A DNA stretch of 64,000 nucleotides from Longimicrobiales bacterium (GCA_958296005.1 CATQHQ010000002.1:738501-802500); one strand, 5' to 3'; shown: positions 46,124-55,671, counted from the stretch's first letter. The notes: generated by a model from the sequence alone, not told the origin. A program made the numbers and translations.

Positions 46124-47140
46124 TTGCAGTACGCCCGACTCGGCAACAGCGGTCTCGTCGTCTCCCGGCTTGCCCTCGGCTGCATGAGCTTCGGAAGCAA
46201 GAAGTGGCGTCCGTGGGTGCTGGAGGAGGACGAGGCCGCGCCGTTCTTCCGCCGCGCCGTGGAGCTTGGCGTCAACTTCTTCGACACCGCGGACGTGTAC
46301 TCCCTGGGGGCTAGCGAGACGATCACCGGCAAGGCCGTCCGAGAGTACGCGAACCGGGACGAGGCGGTCGTCGCGACCAAGGTCAGGCTGAAGATGGGCG
46401 ACGGCCCGAACCGGGTCGGCCTCTCCCGCAAGCACATCGTCCAGTCCTGCGAGGCCAGCCTGCGCCGGCTGGGCATGGACCGGATCGACCTGTACCAGAT
46501 CCACCGCGCCGACCCCGCCACGCCCGTCGAGGAGACCTTGGCGGCGCTCGACCAGCTGGTGCGCGACGGAAAGGTCCTCTACATCGGGGCCAGCTCCATG
46601 TTCGCATGGGAGCTCATGAAGGCGCTGTCCGTGTCCGAGCGCAACGGCTGGGCGCGCTTCGTCTCCATGCAGAACCACTACAACCTCGTGTACCGGGAAG
46701 AAGAGCGCGAAATGATGCCGTTGTGCGTCGACCAGGGGCTCGGCGCGATCCCTTGGTCGCCGTTGGCGCGGGGCCTGCTGTCGGGGAAGAGGAAACGGGG
46801 CCGCCACGACGCTTCCGCCCGGGACGAATCCGACGCGCCGCTCGCGGACCACCTCTACGACCACGAGTCCGACTGGGACGTGGTGGACGCCACGGTTCGC
46901 GTCGCGGAGCGCCGGGGGATCGAGCCGGTGCAGGTCGCCCTGGCGTGGCTGCTGTCGCGGCCTGCGGTGGTGGCCCCGATCGTCGGCTTCACCAAGGTGG
47001 AGCAGCTCGACGCGGCCGCCGCGGCGGTGGACGTGGTCCTCGCGGACGATGAGCGCCGGGAGCTGGAGGAGCCCTATCGTCCCCACGGGGTCAGGGGATG
47101 GCTGGGCGGACCGATGCGCCTGCCGGGGATCAGCTCGTGA
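46124..47140 (+). CDS. Aldo/keto reductase
   Basis: A 338-residue NADPH-dependent oxidoreductase with a TIM barrel, reducing aldehydes or ketones; the exact substrate is unknown. Signatures: YARLGNSGLVVSRLALGCMS at the N-terminus, FFDTADVYSLGASE with catalytic Asp and Tyr, VVATKV with Lys, and DLYQIHRAD with His; YIGASSMFAW and the C-terminal APIVGFTKVEQL complete the pattern. TTG 46124 has aggag seven bases upstream, and the frame before it is not family-like. It overlaps the threonine dehydratase gene by four bases (GTGA). Confidence 0.9.
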   Translation: MQYARLGNSGLVVSRLALGCMSFGSKKWRPWVLEEDEAAPFFRRAVELGVNFFDTADVYSLGASETITGKAVREYANRDEAVVATKVRLKMGDGPNRVGLSRKHIVQSCEASLRRLGMDRIDLYQIHRADPATPVEETLAALDQLVRDGKVLYIGASSMFAWELMKALSVSERNGWARFVSMQNHYNLVYREEEREMMPLCVDQGLGAIPWSPLARGLLSGKRKRGRHDASARDESDAPLADHLYDHESDWDVVDATVRVAERRGIEPVQVALAWLLSRPAVVAPIVGFTKVEQLDAAAAAVDVVLADDERRELEEPYRPHGVRGWLGGPMRLPGISS

Positions 47141-48123
47141 GCGCCGCCGCAGAGACCGCCGAGCTTTCCCTCGGGCGGGCCGACTTCGAGGCCGCGTACG
47201 CCAACGTCGCCCCCTTCGTCTACCGAACCCCGATCCTCGCCAGCCGCTCCCTGTGCGAGGCCAGCGGCCTGGACGTGCGCCTCAAGGCCGAGCTCTTCCA
47301 GCGCGGCGGCTCCTACAAGGTTCGCGGACCGCTGAACAAGATCGCCCGGCTGTCGGAGCAGGAGCGGGCCCGGGGCGTCATCTGCTCCTCGGCGGGCAAC
47401 CACTCCCAGGGGGTGGCGCTGGCCGCGCGCCAGTACGGAGTCCGGGCCGTGGTGGTGATGGCGGAGAATGCGACCCCGGCGAAGGTGGCCGCCACGGAGG
47501 GCTACGGCGCCAAGGTCGTCCTTCACGGCAGCATCTGGGACGAGGCCAACGAGAAGGCCCTGGAGCTGATGGAGTCGGAGGGCCTGACCTACATCCACCC
47601 CTTCGACGACCCGCAGCTGATCGCGGGGCAGGGAACCGTCGGGCTGGAGATCATGGAGGAAGTGCCCGACGCCGAGCTGGTGATCGTGCCGATCGGCGGC
47701 GGCGGACTCATTTCCGGGGTGTCGATGGCGGTGAAGGCGCTGTCGCCGGGCGTCCGCGTCGTCGGCGTCGAGTCCTCCGGCGCTCCCGCGATGAAGCGGA
47801 GCGTGGAGGCGGGCCGGCGCATCACCTTGGACGAGGTGGAGTGCGTGATCGACGGGCTGCGCGTGAAGCGGGTCGGCGAGAACACGCGCTCCGTCGTCTC
47901 CCGGTTCGTGGACGAGATCGTGACCCTTCCCGACGACCGCATCTTCGACGCCGTGCTCTGGCTCATGACGCGGACCAAGCTGGTGACCGAGGGCGCCGCC
48001 GCGTCCCCCGTGGCCGCGCTGCTGGAGGGGCTCGTAGATGCTCCGGCGGGCACCCGGACCGTGTGCGTGCTGAGCGGCGGCAACTTGGACGTGGAGAAGC
48101 TGCGCGGCCTCTCCTGGAACTGA
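47137..48123 (+). CDS. Threonine dehydratase, catabolic-type
   Basis: A 328-residue PLP enzyme deaminating threonine (or serine) to 2-oxobutyrate (or pyruvate). FQRGGSYKVRGPLNKI carries the PLP Lys, SSAGNHSQGVALAA the substrate loop, PIGGGGLISG the phosphate-binding glycine loop, and VCVLSGGNLD closes the fold. It lacks the C-terminal ACT regulatory domain of biosynthetic IlvA, so it resembles TdcB or serine racemase-like enzymes and should not be feedback-inhibited by isoleucine. GTG 47137, overlapping the preceding stop, is preferred to ATG-like starts at 47098. thiI follows after seven bases. Confidence 0.9.
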   Translation: MSAAAETAELSLGRADFEAAYANVAPFVYRTPILASRSLCEASGLDVRLKAELFQRGGSYKVRGPLNKIARLSEQERARGVICSSAGNHSQGVALAARQYGVRAVVVMAENATPAKVAATEGYGAKVVLHGSIWDEANEKALELMESEGLTYIHPFDDPQLIAGQGTVGLEIMEEVPDAELVIVPIGGGGLISGVSMAVKALSPGVRVVGVESSGAPAMKRSVEAGRRITLDEVECVIDGLRVKRVGENTRSVVSRFVDEIVTLPDDRIFDAVLWLMTRTKLVTEGAAASPVAALLEGLVDAPAGTRTVCVLSGGNLDVEKLRGLSWN

Positions 48124-48130
48124 AGGCGAG

Positions 48131-49693
48131 ATGAGCGGCGGTTCGGCGAGCCGTGCCCCGGCCCGCGCAGGCGTCGGCGCCTCCACGGACGGAGCGCCCG
48201 CTCTCTTTATCGTTCGACTGGCCCCGGAGCTCACCCGCAAGTCCAACCGGGTCCGCCGCCGGTTCCAGAAGCGCCTGGTCCGCAACCTCTCGGACGCACT
48301 GGATTCCGCGGGCGCCCAGGCCAAGGTCAGCGACCGGTGGAGCCGCATCTTCATCAAGACCCCCAACCCGGAGGCGCTGCGGGCGGTCGCGCGCGTCTTC
48401 GGCGTGGGGTCGTTCTCGCGAGTGGACGCGGTGGTGCCCGCCGACCTGGACGCGATCGTGGAGGCCGGCCACAACGCCTACCGGGACGCGGTCGCGGGTC
48501 GCAAGTACGCGGTCGCCGCACGCCGGACGGGCCGCCATTCGTTCTCGTCCCAGGATGTGCGCGTGCAGCTGGGCGCGGCGCTGAACGAGTACGGCACCGT
48601 GGACCTGTCGTCGCCGGACGTCACGGTATCCGTCGAGGTGCGGGACGACCGGGCCTACCTCTTCGCCGGACGGACGGAGGGCCCGGGCGGCTTGCCCGCG
48701 GGCGTGCAGGGAAGGGCCGTGTGCCTCATCTCCGGCGGATTCGACTCGGCCGCGGCGGCGTGGCTCCTCGTCAAGCGGGGCGTCGCGCTGGACTACGTCT
48801 TCTGCAACTTGGCCGGTCCGGCGTTCGAGCGTTCGGTGGTGCAGGTGGCCAAGGTGCTGGCGGACCGCTGGAGCTACGGATGCCGCCCACGGATTCACTT
48901 GGTGGACTTTGGGGAGCCGGTCGCCGCGCTCCAAAGGGATGTGACGCCGCGCTACTGGCAGGTCGTGCTGAAGCGTCTCATGTACAGAGCCGCCGAGGGC
49001 GTGGCCATGGAGATCGGGGCCGAGGCGATCGTGACCGGCGAGTCGCTGGGCCAGGTCTCGTCGCAGACGCTCACCAACCTGCGGTCGATCGAGGCGGCGG
49101 TGGAGTTGCCGGTCCTGCGACCGCTGGTGGGCGCCGACAAGACGGAGATCATCCGCATGGCGGAGCGGATCGGGACGGCCGCCCTGTCGGCCCGGATCAA
49201 GGAGTACTGCGCAATCCTGCAAGGCAAGCCGGTCACCGCGGCCAAGGTCCATGCCGTGGACGCGGAGGAAGCGCCGCTGGACCCGTCGCTCGTGGAGCAG
49301 GCGGTGGCGCAGCGCTCGGTGCGCAAACTGCGAGCCCTCGCCCTCGCCGACTTGGCCAGGGACTACGTGCGGATCGACCAGCCGCCGGACGGTGCCCTGG
49401 TGATCGACTGTCGCCCGCCGCAACAGGACGACGGATGGCGCGTCCGGGGCGCTCGTCGGGTGGCCCCCGCGGACTTTCCCGACTTGGCCGCCTCGCTGGA
49501 CAAGGACCGAAGCTACGTGCTGTTCTGCGACAACGGCGTCCACTCCACGATGCTGGCCAACCTGCTCCAGACGGCTGGCTACGAGGCGTACTCCCTGCGG
49601 GGCGGCACAAGGGCCATGAGGGACTGGGACCGGGACCGGGTTGCGCGCGCCGAGAGCTCCCGCCTGGAACTTGAGCTGCCGGCCGGTTCGTAG
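48131..49693 (+). CDS. thiI: tRNA 4-thiouridine synthase ThiI with rhodanese domain
   Basis: A 520-residue protein that makes 4-thiouridine at position 8 of tRNA and can pass sulfur to thiazole synthesis. Order: ferredoxin-like and THUMP domains (about 25-195, RFQKRLVRNLSDALDSAG), PP-loop ATPase (CLISGGFDSAAAAWLLVKRG), IVTGESLGQVSSQTLTNL, and a C-terminal rhodanese domain (about 415-505) with the persulfide Cys in VLFCDNGVHSTML. The rhodanese extension matches the E. coli type of ThiI. It follows the threonine dehydratase closely and is probably cotranscribed with it. Confidence 0.94.
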   Translation: MSGGSASRAPARAGVGASTDGAPALFIVRLAPELTRKSNRVRRRFQKRLVRNLSDALDSAGAQAKVSDRWSRIFIKTPNPEALRAVARVFGVGSFSRVDAVVPADLDAIVEAGHNAYRDAVAGRKYAVAARRTGRHSFSSQDVRVQLGAALNEYGTVDLSSPDVTVSVEVRDDRAYLFAGRTEGPGGLPAGVQGRAVCLISGGFDSAAAAWLLVKRGVALDYVFCNLAGPAFERSVVQVAKVLADRWSYGCRPRIHLVDFGEPVAALQRDVTPRYWQVVLKRLMYRAAEGVAMEIGAEAIVTGESLGQVSSQTLTNLRSIEAAVELPVLRPLVGADKTEIIRMAERIGTAALSARIKEYCAILQGKPVTAAKVHAVDAEEAPLDPSLVEQAVAQRSVRKLRALALADLARDYVRIDQPPDGALVIDCRPPQQDDGWRVRGARRVAPADFPDLAASLDKDRSYVLFCDNGVHSTMLANLLQTAGYEAYSLRGGTRAMRDWDRDRVARAESSRLELELPAGS

Positions 49694-49738
49694 GAGTTCG
49701 GCAAGGGACGTGTGGGCACCGCAAAGGAGGATCGGGAG

Positions 49739-50494
49739 ATGAGCGCGACCAAGATCGACCTAGGCCGGATGTCGGCAGACGCCAAGCCGCCGAGCGCCGG
49801 CGAACGGACGGACCGGCGCGACCGACGACAGAGCGGCGGCAAGCGTCGCAAGCGGTTGCGTACGCTGCCGTTCCGGCTGGTCAGGGCCCTTGCGGTGGCC
49901 GTGTTGCTGGCGGTCGCCCCCTTCTTCCTGCTGATCCGGGGCGGCGTGTTCGCCTATCGGGAGTGGGGGTGGGAAAGCTGGCCGGCCCTGCTCGCGTCGG
50001 CGGGCGCCACGGCGTTGCTGATGGCGACGTACGGATGGCTCGCTAGCCGCCGTGCCGGGGCGGGGAAGGGGCTCCGAAGGGCGATGGTCCGCTTGGCGGC
50101 TCTCGTCGTGGTGGCGTACGTGGCGTACGCGCTGGTCTACGTGGGCGGCGCCAACACCAAGTCGCCGGAAGTGCGCGCCGAGTACCAGCAGCTCCACCCG
50201 CTCCTGCGGATCGCGGCCAGCGCGGTCATCCTGGCCGACCCAGCGGCTGTGATCACCGACGCCGGACGAACGGAAGACTTCTACCGACGCATGGGATTGC
50301 CGCCCAACGAAGCGTCCCTTCACTTCCGCCAACCCGACGGCTTCGTACACGCCCTGGACCTGAGGACGAACGGGCGCCCGGAGTGGCGCAATCGGACCGT
50401 CGAACTGGCGTTCTGGGCGCTGGGCTTCCACTCGCTCCGCCACGTCGGCACCGCCGACCACCTTCACGTGTCTCTGCGGATGCCGTCGCCGTAA
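49739..50494 (+). CDS. Membrane protein with M15-like peptidase domain
   Basis: A 251-residue protein: a polar, Arg-rich cytoplasmic tail (1-42), three hydrophobic helices (about 47-66, 81-101, 117-137), then an extracytoplasmic domain. The end shows SLH195, G201, HALD207LRT and DHLH243VS, resembling the zinc ligands SxHxxGxAxD and HxH of M15/LAS carboxypeptidases that trim peptidoglycan, but with a three- to four-residue insertion between the first His and Asp. A cell-wall peptidase is therefore likely but not certain. ATG 49739 is preferred to GTG 49712 because a canonical aaaggagg ends eight bases before it. Confidence 0.65.
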   Translation: MSATKIDLGRMSADAKPPSAGERTDRRDRRQSGGKRRKRLRTLPFRLVRALAVAVLLAVAPFFLLIRGGVFAYREWGWESWPALLASAGATALLMATYGWLASRRAGAGKGLRRAMVRLAALVVVAYVAYALVYVGGANTKSPEVRAEYQQLHPLLRIAASAVILADPAAVITDAGRTEDFYRRMGLPPNEASLHFRQPDGFVHALDLRTNGRPEWRNRTVELAFWALGFHSLRHVGTADHLHVSLRMPSP

Positions 50495-50506
50495 AGCGAG
50501 AGGCGG

Positions 50507-50947
50507 TCAGTTCAAGACGACGCCCGACAAGGCCAGGTTGTTTTGGAGCACCCAAACCACTTCGTCGGTTGGCGACAAGTAGACGGGGTAGGACCTGACC
50601 GACCGCGTCCCTGCGATGGGATCGGCCAGCAGCTGCACGGGCTTGATCTCCGCCTGGAGCTGGCGCGGTAGCTCGAAGCGCGCCTTGGTGAAGCTGGTGA
50701 CGGTGCCCAGCCGGTACCGAACGCCGTCCCGCAGGCCGTAGATGCGCATGTCCGACCAGTTGTTGTTCTCGACCGTGACGACGATCGGAGCGGCGTCGCG
50801 TGCGGAGCTGGATTCGTCCTGCTTCTGCTCGTCGGTACCTTCTTGGGCGACCCCTGCGCCAGCGTTCGCGAGCAGGGCGACCAGCGCCAAGACCAAGCCC
50901 GCCAGCCGGCCAGCGGTCCGGGGGCGGTCTGCGTTTCTCGTAATCAT
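50507..50947 (-). CDS. Small secreted protein of unknown function
   Basis: A 146-residue protein with a signal peptide ending near GAGVAQEG, an acidic/polar linker, and a compact beta-rich domain (about 53-146) with VTVENNNWSDMRIYGLRDG and YRLGTVTSF, ending in VWVLQNNLALSGVVLN. I recall similar small exported proteins from Gemmatimonadota genomes but know no function. It converges with the M15-like gene (12-base gap) and is the first gene downstream of the YdiJ-like gene on the same strand, 94 bases away... its own start lies at 50947, so it may be expressed alone. Confidence 0.65.
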   Translation of the reverse strand: MITRNADRPRTAGRLAGLVLALVALLANAGAGVAQEGTDEQKQDESSSARDAAPIVVTVENNNWSDMRIYGLRDGVRYRLGTVTSFTKARFELPRQLQAEIKPVQLLADPIAGTRSVRSYPVYLSPTDEVVWVLQNNLALSGVVLN

Positions 50948-51041
50948 CTTTGCTTGACTCCTTCTCCGGGTTCCGTCCCGGTCTTCAGTGTTCCCGATCC
51001 ATAGTTGAACACCGAAGCGCGGCGGGAGTTCCCGGAACGCT

Positions 51042-54017
51042 TCAGCGACGGTAGACCCCGGCCAGCACCTCCGCCAGATGCTGGGCTCGGCGTCCCGTGG
51101 CGGCGCGGACTTGGGCCCGACAGCTGAACCCGTTCGCCACGATCACGTCGTCGGGCGGGGCGGCTCGGACAGCGGGCAGAAGGCTGAGTTCGCCCATTGC
51201 GCGGGAGACTTCCGCGTGCTCGGCCTCGTAGCCGAACGACCCGGCCATCCCGCAGCAGCTGGACGAGATAGTTTCCGCGCGAACGCCGGCCAGGGCGCGG
51301 ACGACCTGGGCCGTGGCGGCGTCGGTCCCGGCCGCCTTGTGGTGGCAGTGCCCGTGGACGTGGACGGTCGGACGCGCCTCCCCGTCGGCCGGTTCGGCGC
51401 TTCGGCGCGTTGTCGCTCCGATCCGCGACGCGAGGAACTCGTCGAGAAGCAGGGACTGGTCGGCTACCAGCCGCGGGCCTGGCCCGGGGACCAGATCGAG
51501 CGCTTCGTCGCGCAGGGTCAGGAGGCACGAGGGCTCCAGGCCCACGATCGGCAGCCCCCTCTCGGCCAGCGGCACCAGTGCGGCGACCGTCCTGCGGAGC
51601 TCGGCGCGGGCCTCGTCCAGAAACCCTGCGCTGATGTAGGTCCGACCGCAGCAAAGGGGTCGCCGCCCAGCGTCGCGGCTCACGGGCGCGACGACTCCGA
51701 CTCCCTCGGCTCGAAGCACCTCAACGGCCGCCCGAACGACCTTTGGGTCAAAATACCGATTGAATGTGTCCGCAAATAGCACGACGGTGTCGGAAGTCGC
51801 CTGTCCGTCGGCCGGCAACTCGGTGCCGTTGCCAAAATCATCATAGATTCCGACGCCGCCCAGCTCCTCGTCCCGGAACGGCCTCCGGCTCCACGCCGGC
51901 AGCTTGGCCCCGGCGGCGATCCCCAACGCCCGATCTCCGGCCCACGCCATCGCCCGGCTCCGGTTCCGCGCGTTCGCCAGCCAGGGGGCCAGGGACGCGG
52001 CTCGGGACGCGATCGGCGACCAGCGGGGCAGGGACGCGAACAGCTTGGTGCGCGCCGCCCGCCCGATGCGAACCGCGAGCCGCCCCCCTTCGCCCGTCCC
52101 TCGCTGCCGCCGCAGGTGCAGCACCTCCGCCTTCATCCGCGCCATGTCCACGCCCGTGGGGCACTCCCGCTTGCACGCCTTGCAGCCGACGCAAAGCGAA
52201 AGCGCGCTGGCCACCTCGTCCCCGTACAGCCCGTCCGGTCCCAGCTGGCCAGTCATCGCCAGGCGCAGGACGTTCGCGCGGCCCCGGGTCGTGTCCACTT
52301 CCTCCCGGGTGGCCCGGTACGAGGGGCACATCACCCCCGGGTCCACCTTCCGGCACGCGCCGTTGTTGTTGCACAGCTCCACCGCTCGATCGAAGCCGCC
52401 CTGGGACGACCAGTCCATCGCTACCGGAAGGCGCTGGGCCCGGTAGCGGGGGCCGTAGCGGAGGAGCGACCGGTCGTCCATCCGGGGGGGCGACACGATC
52501 TTCCCCGGGTTCATCATGCCCGCCGGGTCGAAGGCCCGCTTCACCTCGCGGAACGCCGCCGCCAAGGCCTTGCCCAGCACTGGCTCGATGAACTCGGAAC
52601 GGAGGAGTCCGTCGCCGTGCTCGCCCGAGTACGACCCGCCGAGCCGTCCCACAACTTCGTGCACCTCCTCGGCGACGGCCCGGAGCGTGGCCACGTCCGC
52701 CGCCTCCTTCATGTCCAGGGACGGTCGCACGTGGAGGCAGCCGACGGAGGCGTGGGCGTACCAAGTCCCGCTGGTTCCGTGGCGAGCGAAGACTTCCTCC
52801 ACTGCGGCGGCGTATTCGCGCAGCCGTTCCACGGGAACCGCGCAGTCCTCCACGATCGAGACGGGCTTCCGCTTGCCCTTCCCCGAGTTGACGATCCCGA
52901 GCGCGGCGCGGCGCGCTCCCCAGATGGCGCCCTGCCGCGCGGGGTCCTCCACGCGGGTGGTGCCCCGCCCGGGACCGAGCTCTCGCACCAACGCCTCCAA
53001 GCTGTCCAACGCTGCCGACAGCGGCTGCTCCTCGTCTCCCGCGAACTCGACCAGCAGCACGGAGCGGGCCGACCGAGGCGCCATCGCTTCCACGGTGGAC
53101 CGGAACGCCGGGTTTTCCCGGGCCAGCCGGATCGGCCCGTCGTCCAGCAGCTCCACCGCGTGAGGCGCCAGCTCGACGATCCCGGGCGCCGCGTCCAGGG
53201 CGTCCGCCAAGGAGGGGAACCAGCACACGCCCAGCATCCGGCGAGTCGGCACCCGGGACAGCTTGAGCGTCAGCGAACGGAAGTATGCCAGCGTCCCCTC
53301 GGAGCCCACGAGCAGCTCCGCCAGTGACGCGCCCGGTCGCGGGAGGCGGTGAAGGTTGTACCCCGCCACGTGTCGCAGGACCTTCGGTACCCGCCGCTCC
53401 AGCTCGTCGGCTTCCCGGCGGGCGATCCGAAGCGCCGCCTCGGCGAGATCCGCCGCCTCCGGGGAGACGCCCGTCGTCCCAAAGGTCGCGATGCGGCCGT
53501 CGGGAAGGGTCGCCTCCACCTCCAGCACGTTGTCGGCCATGATGCCGTAGCGGATCGAGCGCGCCCCGCCGCTGTTGTTGCCCGCCATGCCCCCCAGAGT
53601 CGCGCGGTTGGCCGTGGCCACGTCCACCGGGAAGAAGAGCCCTGTCTGCGCCAGCTGCCGGTTCAGGTGGTTCAGCACGATTCCCGGCTCCACCTTCGCG
53701 GTGCGGGCTTTGTCGTCCACCTCCAGCACGCGGTTCAGGTGGCGGGAGGTGTCGATCACCACGGCGCGCCCGACCGTCTGTCCGCACTGGGACGTCCCCG
53801 CCCCCCGAGGCAGCACCGGCACGCCCTCTTCGCGGGCCACGGCGATCACCGCGTCCACGTCGTCGGTCGAGCGGGGCAGGACCACCCCCAGCGGCTTGAT
53901 CTGGTAGATCGACGCGTCGGTGGCGTACAGTCCTCGGGTCATCGCGTCGAAGCGCACGTCCCCTTCCACGCGCTTCCGCAAGCGGGTTGCCAAGTGGTCG
54001 CTGCTTGCTGGGGACAC
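51042..54017 (-). CDS. YdiJ-like FAD-linked 2-hydroxyacid dehydrogenase with Fe-S and CCG domains
   Basis: A 991-residue three-part oxidoreductase. An FAD-binding domain (about 30-215; LPRGAGTSQCGQTVG, GGMAGNNSGGARSIRYGIM), FAD-oxidase C-terminal domain (YSGEHGDGLLRSEF), two ferredoxin-like clusters (CVGCKACKRECPTG) and CCG-type cysteine domains (HGHCHHKA, SSCCGMAGSFGYE) occur in one chain, as in E. coli YdiJ. Such enzymes oxidise D-2-hydroxyacids (D-lactate, D-2-hydroxyglutarate) and feed electrons to the respiratory chain. GTG 54017 is chosen, since a longer start would overlap the divergent TRAP gene. Only 41 bases separate the two, suggesting shared control with the transporter. Confidence 0.9.
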   Translation of the reverse strand: MSPASSDHLATRLRKRVEGDVRFDAMTRGLYATDASIYQIKPLGVVLPRSTDDVDAVIAVAREEGVPVLPRGAGTSQCGQTVGRAVVIDTSRHLNRVLEVDDKARTAKVEPGIVLNHLNRQLAQTGLFFPVDVATANRATLGGMAGNNSGGARSIRYGIMADNVLEVEATLPDGRIATFGTTGVSPEAADLAEAALRIARREADELERRVPKVLRHVAGYNLHRLPRPGASLAELLVGSEGTLAYFRSLTLKLSRVPTRRMLGVCWFPSLADALDAAPGIVELAPHAVELLDDGPIRLARENPAFRSTVEAMAPRSARSVLLVEFAGDEEQPLSAALDSLEALVRELGPGRGTTRVEDPARQGAIWGARRAALGIVNSGKGKRKPVSIVEDCAVPVERLREYAAAVEEVFARHGTSGTWYAHASVGCLHVRPSLDMKEAADVATLRAVAEEVHEVVGRLGGSYSGEHGDGLLRSEFIEPVLGKALAAAFREVKRAFDPAGMMNPGKIVSPPRMDDRSLLRYGPRYRAQRLPVAMDWSSQGGFDRAVELCNNNGACRKVDPGVMCPSYRATREEVDTTRGRANVLRLAMTGQLGPDGLYGDEVASALSLCVGCKACKRECPTGVDMARMKAEVLHLRRQRGTGEGGRLAVRIGRAARTKLFASLPRWSPIASRAASLAPWLANARNRSRAMAWAGDRALGIAAGAKLPAWSRRPFRDEELGGVGIYDDFGNGTELPADGQATSDTVVLFADTFNRYFDPKVVRAAVEVLRAEGVGVVAPVSRDAGRRPLCCGRTYISAGFLDEARAELRRTVAALVPLAERGLPIVGLEPSCLLTLRDEALDLVPGPGPRLVADQSLLLDEFLASRIGATTRRSAEPADGEARPTVHVHGHCHHKAAGTDAATAQVVRALAGVRAETISSSCCGMAGSFGYEAEHAEVSRAMGELSLLPAVRAAPPDDVIVANGFSCRAQVRAATGRRAQHLAEVLAGVYRR

Positions 54018-54058
54018 TAGCTTTGCGCCGTCCGAGAACCGTAAGCGGGAGGAGACGC

Positions 54059-55099
54059 ATGAGAGTAGTGGGCTGCGAGAGGGTGCGCCAGCCGGAGAAG
54101 CACCGCCGAACACCCCTGTCGGCGGCGGCGCTGATCCTGGCTACGGCCACGGCGGCTTGCGGCGGCGCCCCCGACGGCCCCATCGAGCTCAAGTTCGGCC
54201 ATGTCGGCGAACCCGGGTCGCTCTTCGCCTTGTCGGCCGAGGAGTTCGCGAGACGGGCCAACGCCCGGCTGACCGAGATCGGCGCCCAGGCCGAGGTGAT
54301 CGTCTTCGGCTCCAGCCAGCTGGGCGGCGACGAGGACCTCCTCGCCAAGCTCTCCTTCGGGACCGTCGACTTCGCCCTGCCGTCGTCGATCATGTCGTCT
54401 CGGATCGACGAGTTCGGCCTCTTTGAGATGCCGTACATCGTACGGGACCGGGAGCACATGCGCCGGATCGAGGAGGAAGTCTTCTGGCCCGACTTGGCGC
54501 CCCTTGCCGAGGAGCAGGGCTACAAGATCATCGCGGTGTGGGCGAACGGTTTCCGTCACGTCACGAACGACGTCCGCGCGATCGCGGCGCCCGCCGACCT
54601 GGAGGGGATCAAGCTGCGGACGCCCCGGGGCAAGTGGCGGATCAGGCTCTTCCAGCGGTTCGGCGCCAACCCTTCGGCGATGGCGTTGTCGGAGGTGTTC
54701 ATGGCTCTTCGAACCGGGAACATGGACGGCCAGGAGAACCCGCTGGCCCAGATCTACGCCTCCAACTTTCATCAGGTGCAGGAGTTCCTGTCCCTGACCG
54801 AACACGTCTACACGCCGGCCTACGTGACCGTCTCGTCCCGCCGCTGGAACCGGTTGCCGAGCGAAGTGCGGAACGTCCTGGAGCAGGAGGCGAAGGCGGT
54901 TCAGGCGTTCGTGCACGAAGCCGCCGAGCGGATGGACCGGGATCTGCTGGTGGAGATCCGGGCGGCCGGGGTCGCCGTCAACGAGGTGAGCCGCTCCGCG
55001 TTCCTGGAGGGCAGCCAGGCGATCTACGACGAGTTCGGCTCCGAAGTGGAGGCCGGTCGGGAGCTGATCGGAAAGGTCCTGCCCTTGGCGTTCCGGTAG
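54059..55099 (+). CDS. TRAP transporter substrate-binding protein, DctP family
   Basis: A 346-residue exported binding protein with an N-terminal hydrophobic stretch ending in ATAACGG, which is lipoprotein-like though the lipobox is weak. LKFGHVGEPGSLFALSAEEF, the ligand-binding Arg region LRTPRGKWRIRLFQRFGANP and VFMALRTGNMDGQENPLAQI are standard DctP motifs. It captures organic acids in the periplasm for the adjacent DctQ and DctM subunits. ATG 54059 follows gggaggag by a few bases; the open frame back to 53987 is not signal-like. Confidence 0.92.
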   Translation: MRVVGCERVRQPEKHRRTPLSAAALILATATAACGGAPDGPIELKFGHVGEPGSLFALSAEEFARRANARLTEIGAQAEVIVFGSSQLGGDEDLLAKLSFGTVDFALPSSIMSSRIDEFGLFEMPYIVRDREHMRRIEEEVFWPDLAPLAEEQGYKIIAVWANGFRHVTNDVRAIAAPADLEGIKLRTPRGKWRIRLFQRFGANPSAMALSEVFMALRTGNMDGQENPLAQIYASNFHQVQEFLSLTEHVYTPAYVTVSSRRWNRLPSEVRNVLEQEAKAVQAFVHEAAERMDRDLLVEIRAAGVAVNEVSRSAFLEGSQAIYDEFGSEVEAGRELIGKVLPLAFR

Positions 55100-55122
55100 C
55101 CGTGGCCGGCGGCGGCAGGCCA

Positions 55123-55671
55123 ATGCTCTCCCGGGTCCGGTCGCTCTCTCGGCGTCCCGTGCTCTCCCTGCTTCGGGCGATCCTGGAGAAGGGGCTGGAG
55201 GCGGCGGTGGTCGTCCTCATGGCGGCGTTGGCGCTCGTGGTCGTCGTCGGCGTCGCCTTCCGTCATGCGGGGGCGGCGCTGGTCTGGTACGACGAGACGG
55301 CGTCGATTCTCCTCGCGTGGCTGACCTACTACGGCGCGGCGCTGGCCGCCCTGCGCCGGGGCCACATCGGCGTCGCGACGTTGGTGGAGCGGCTGCGGCC
55401 CGCGCTTCGGGTCTGGACGCTGCTGGCGGCGGAGGCGGCGGTGCTGCTCTTCTTCGGGGTTCTGGCGTGGGCGGGGTGGCAGGTGCAGGGCGCGCTGGCG
55501 GGAACCACCTTGGTGAGCCTCCCGAGCGTCCCCGCCGCCCTGGCCCGGTCGGCGATCCCCGTCGGCGCGGTGCTCTTCGTCGCGGCCCAGCTGACCAGCC
55601 TGCCCGACGCCCTCCGCAACGCCCGGGCGCCTTTCGGCCGACCGACCGCCGCGGGCGAGGATCGGCCGTGA
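55123..55671 (+). CDS. TRAP transporter small permease, DctQ family
   Basis: A 182-residue inner-membrane protein with four predicted helices (about 25-48, 62-80, 98-120, 140-160). VWYDETASILLAWLTYYGAA and LRRGHIGVATLVERL are DctQ landmarks. It forms the membrane complex with DctM, driven by a sodium or proton gradient. ATG 55123 is used; GTG 55102 is an in-frame alternative. It overlaps dctM by four bases (GTGA). The residues before this start belong to an out-of-frame reading of dctP. Confidence 0.9.
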   Translation: MLSRVRSLSRRPVLSLLRAILEKGLEAAVVVLMAALALVVVVGVAFRHAGAALVWYDETASILLAWLTYYGAALAALRRGHIGVATLVERLRPALRVWTLLAAEAAVLLFFGVLAWAGWQVQGALAGTTLVSLPSVPAALARSAIPVGAVLFVAAQLTSLPDALRNARAPFGRPTAAGEDRP

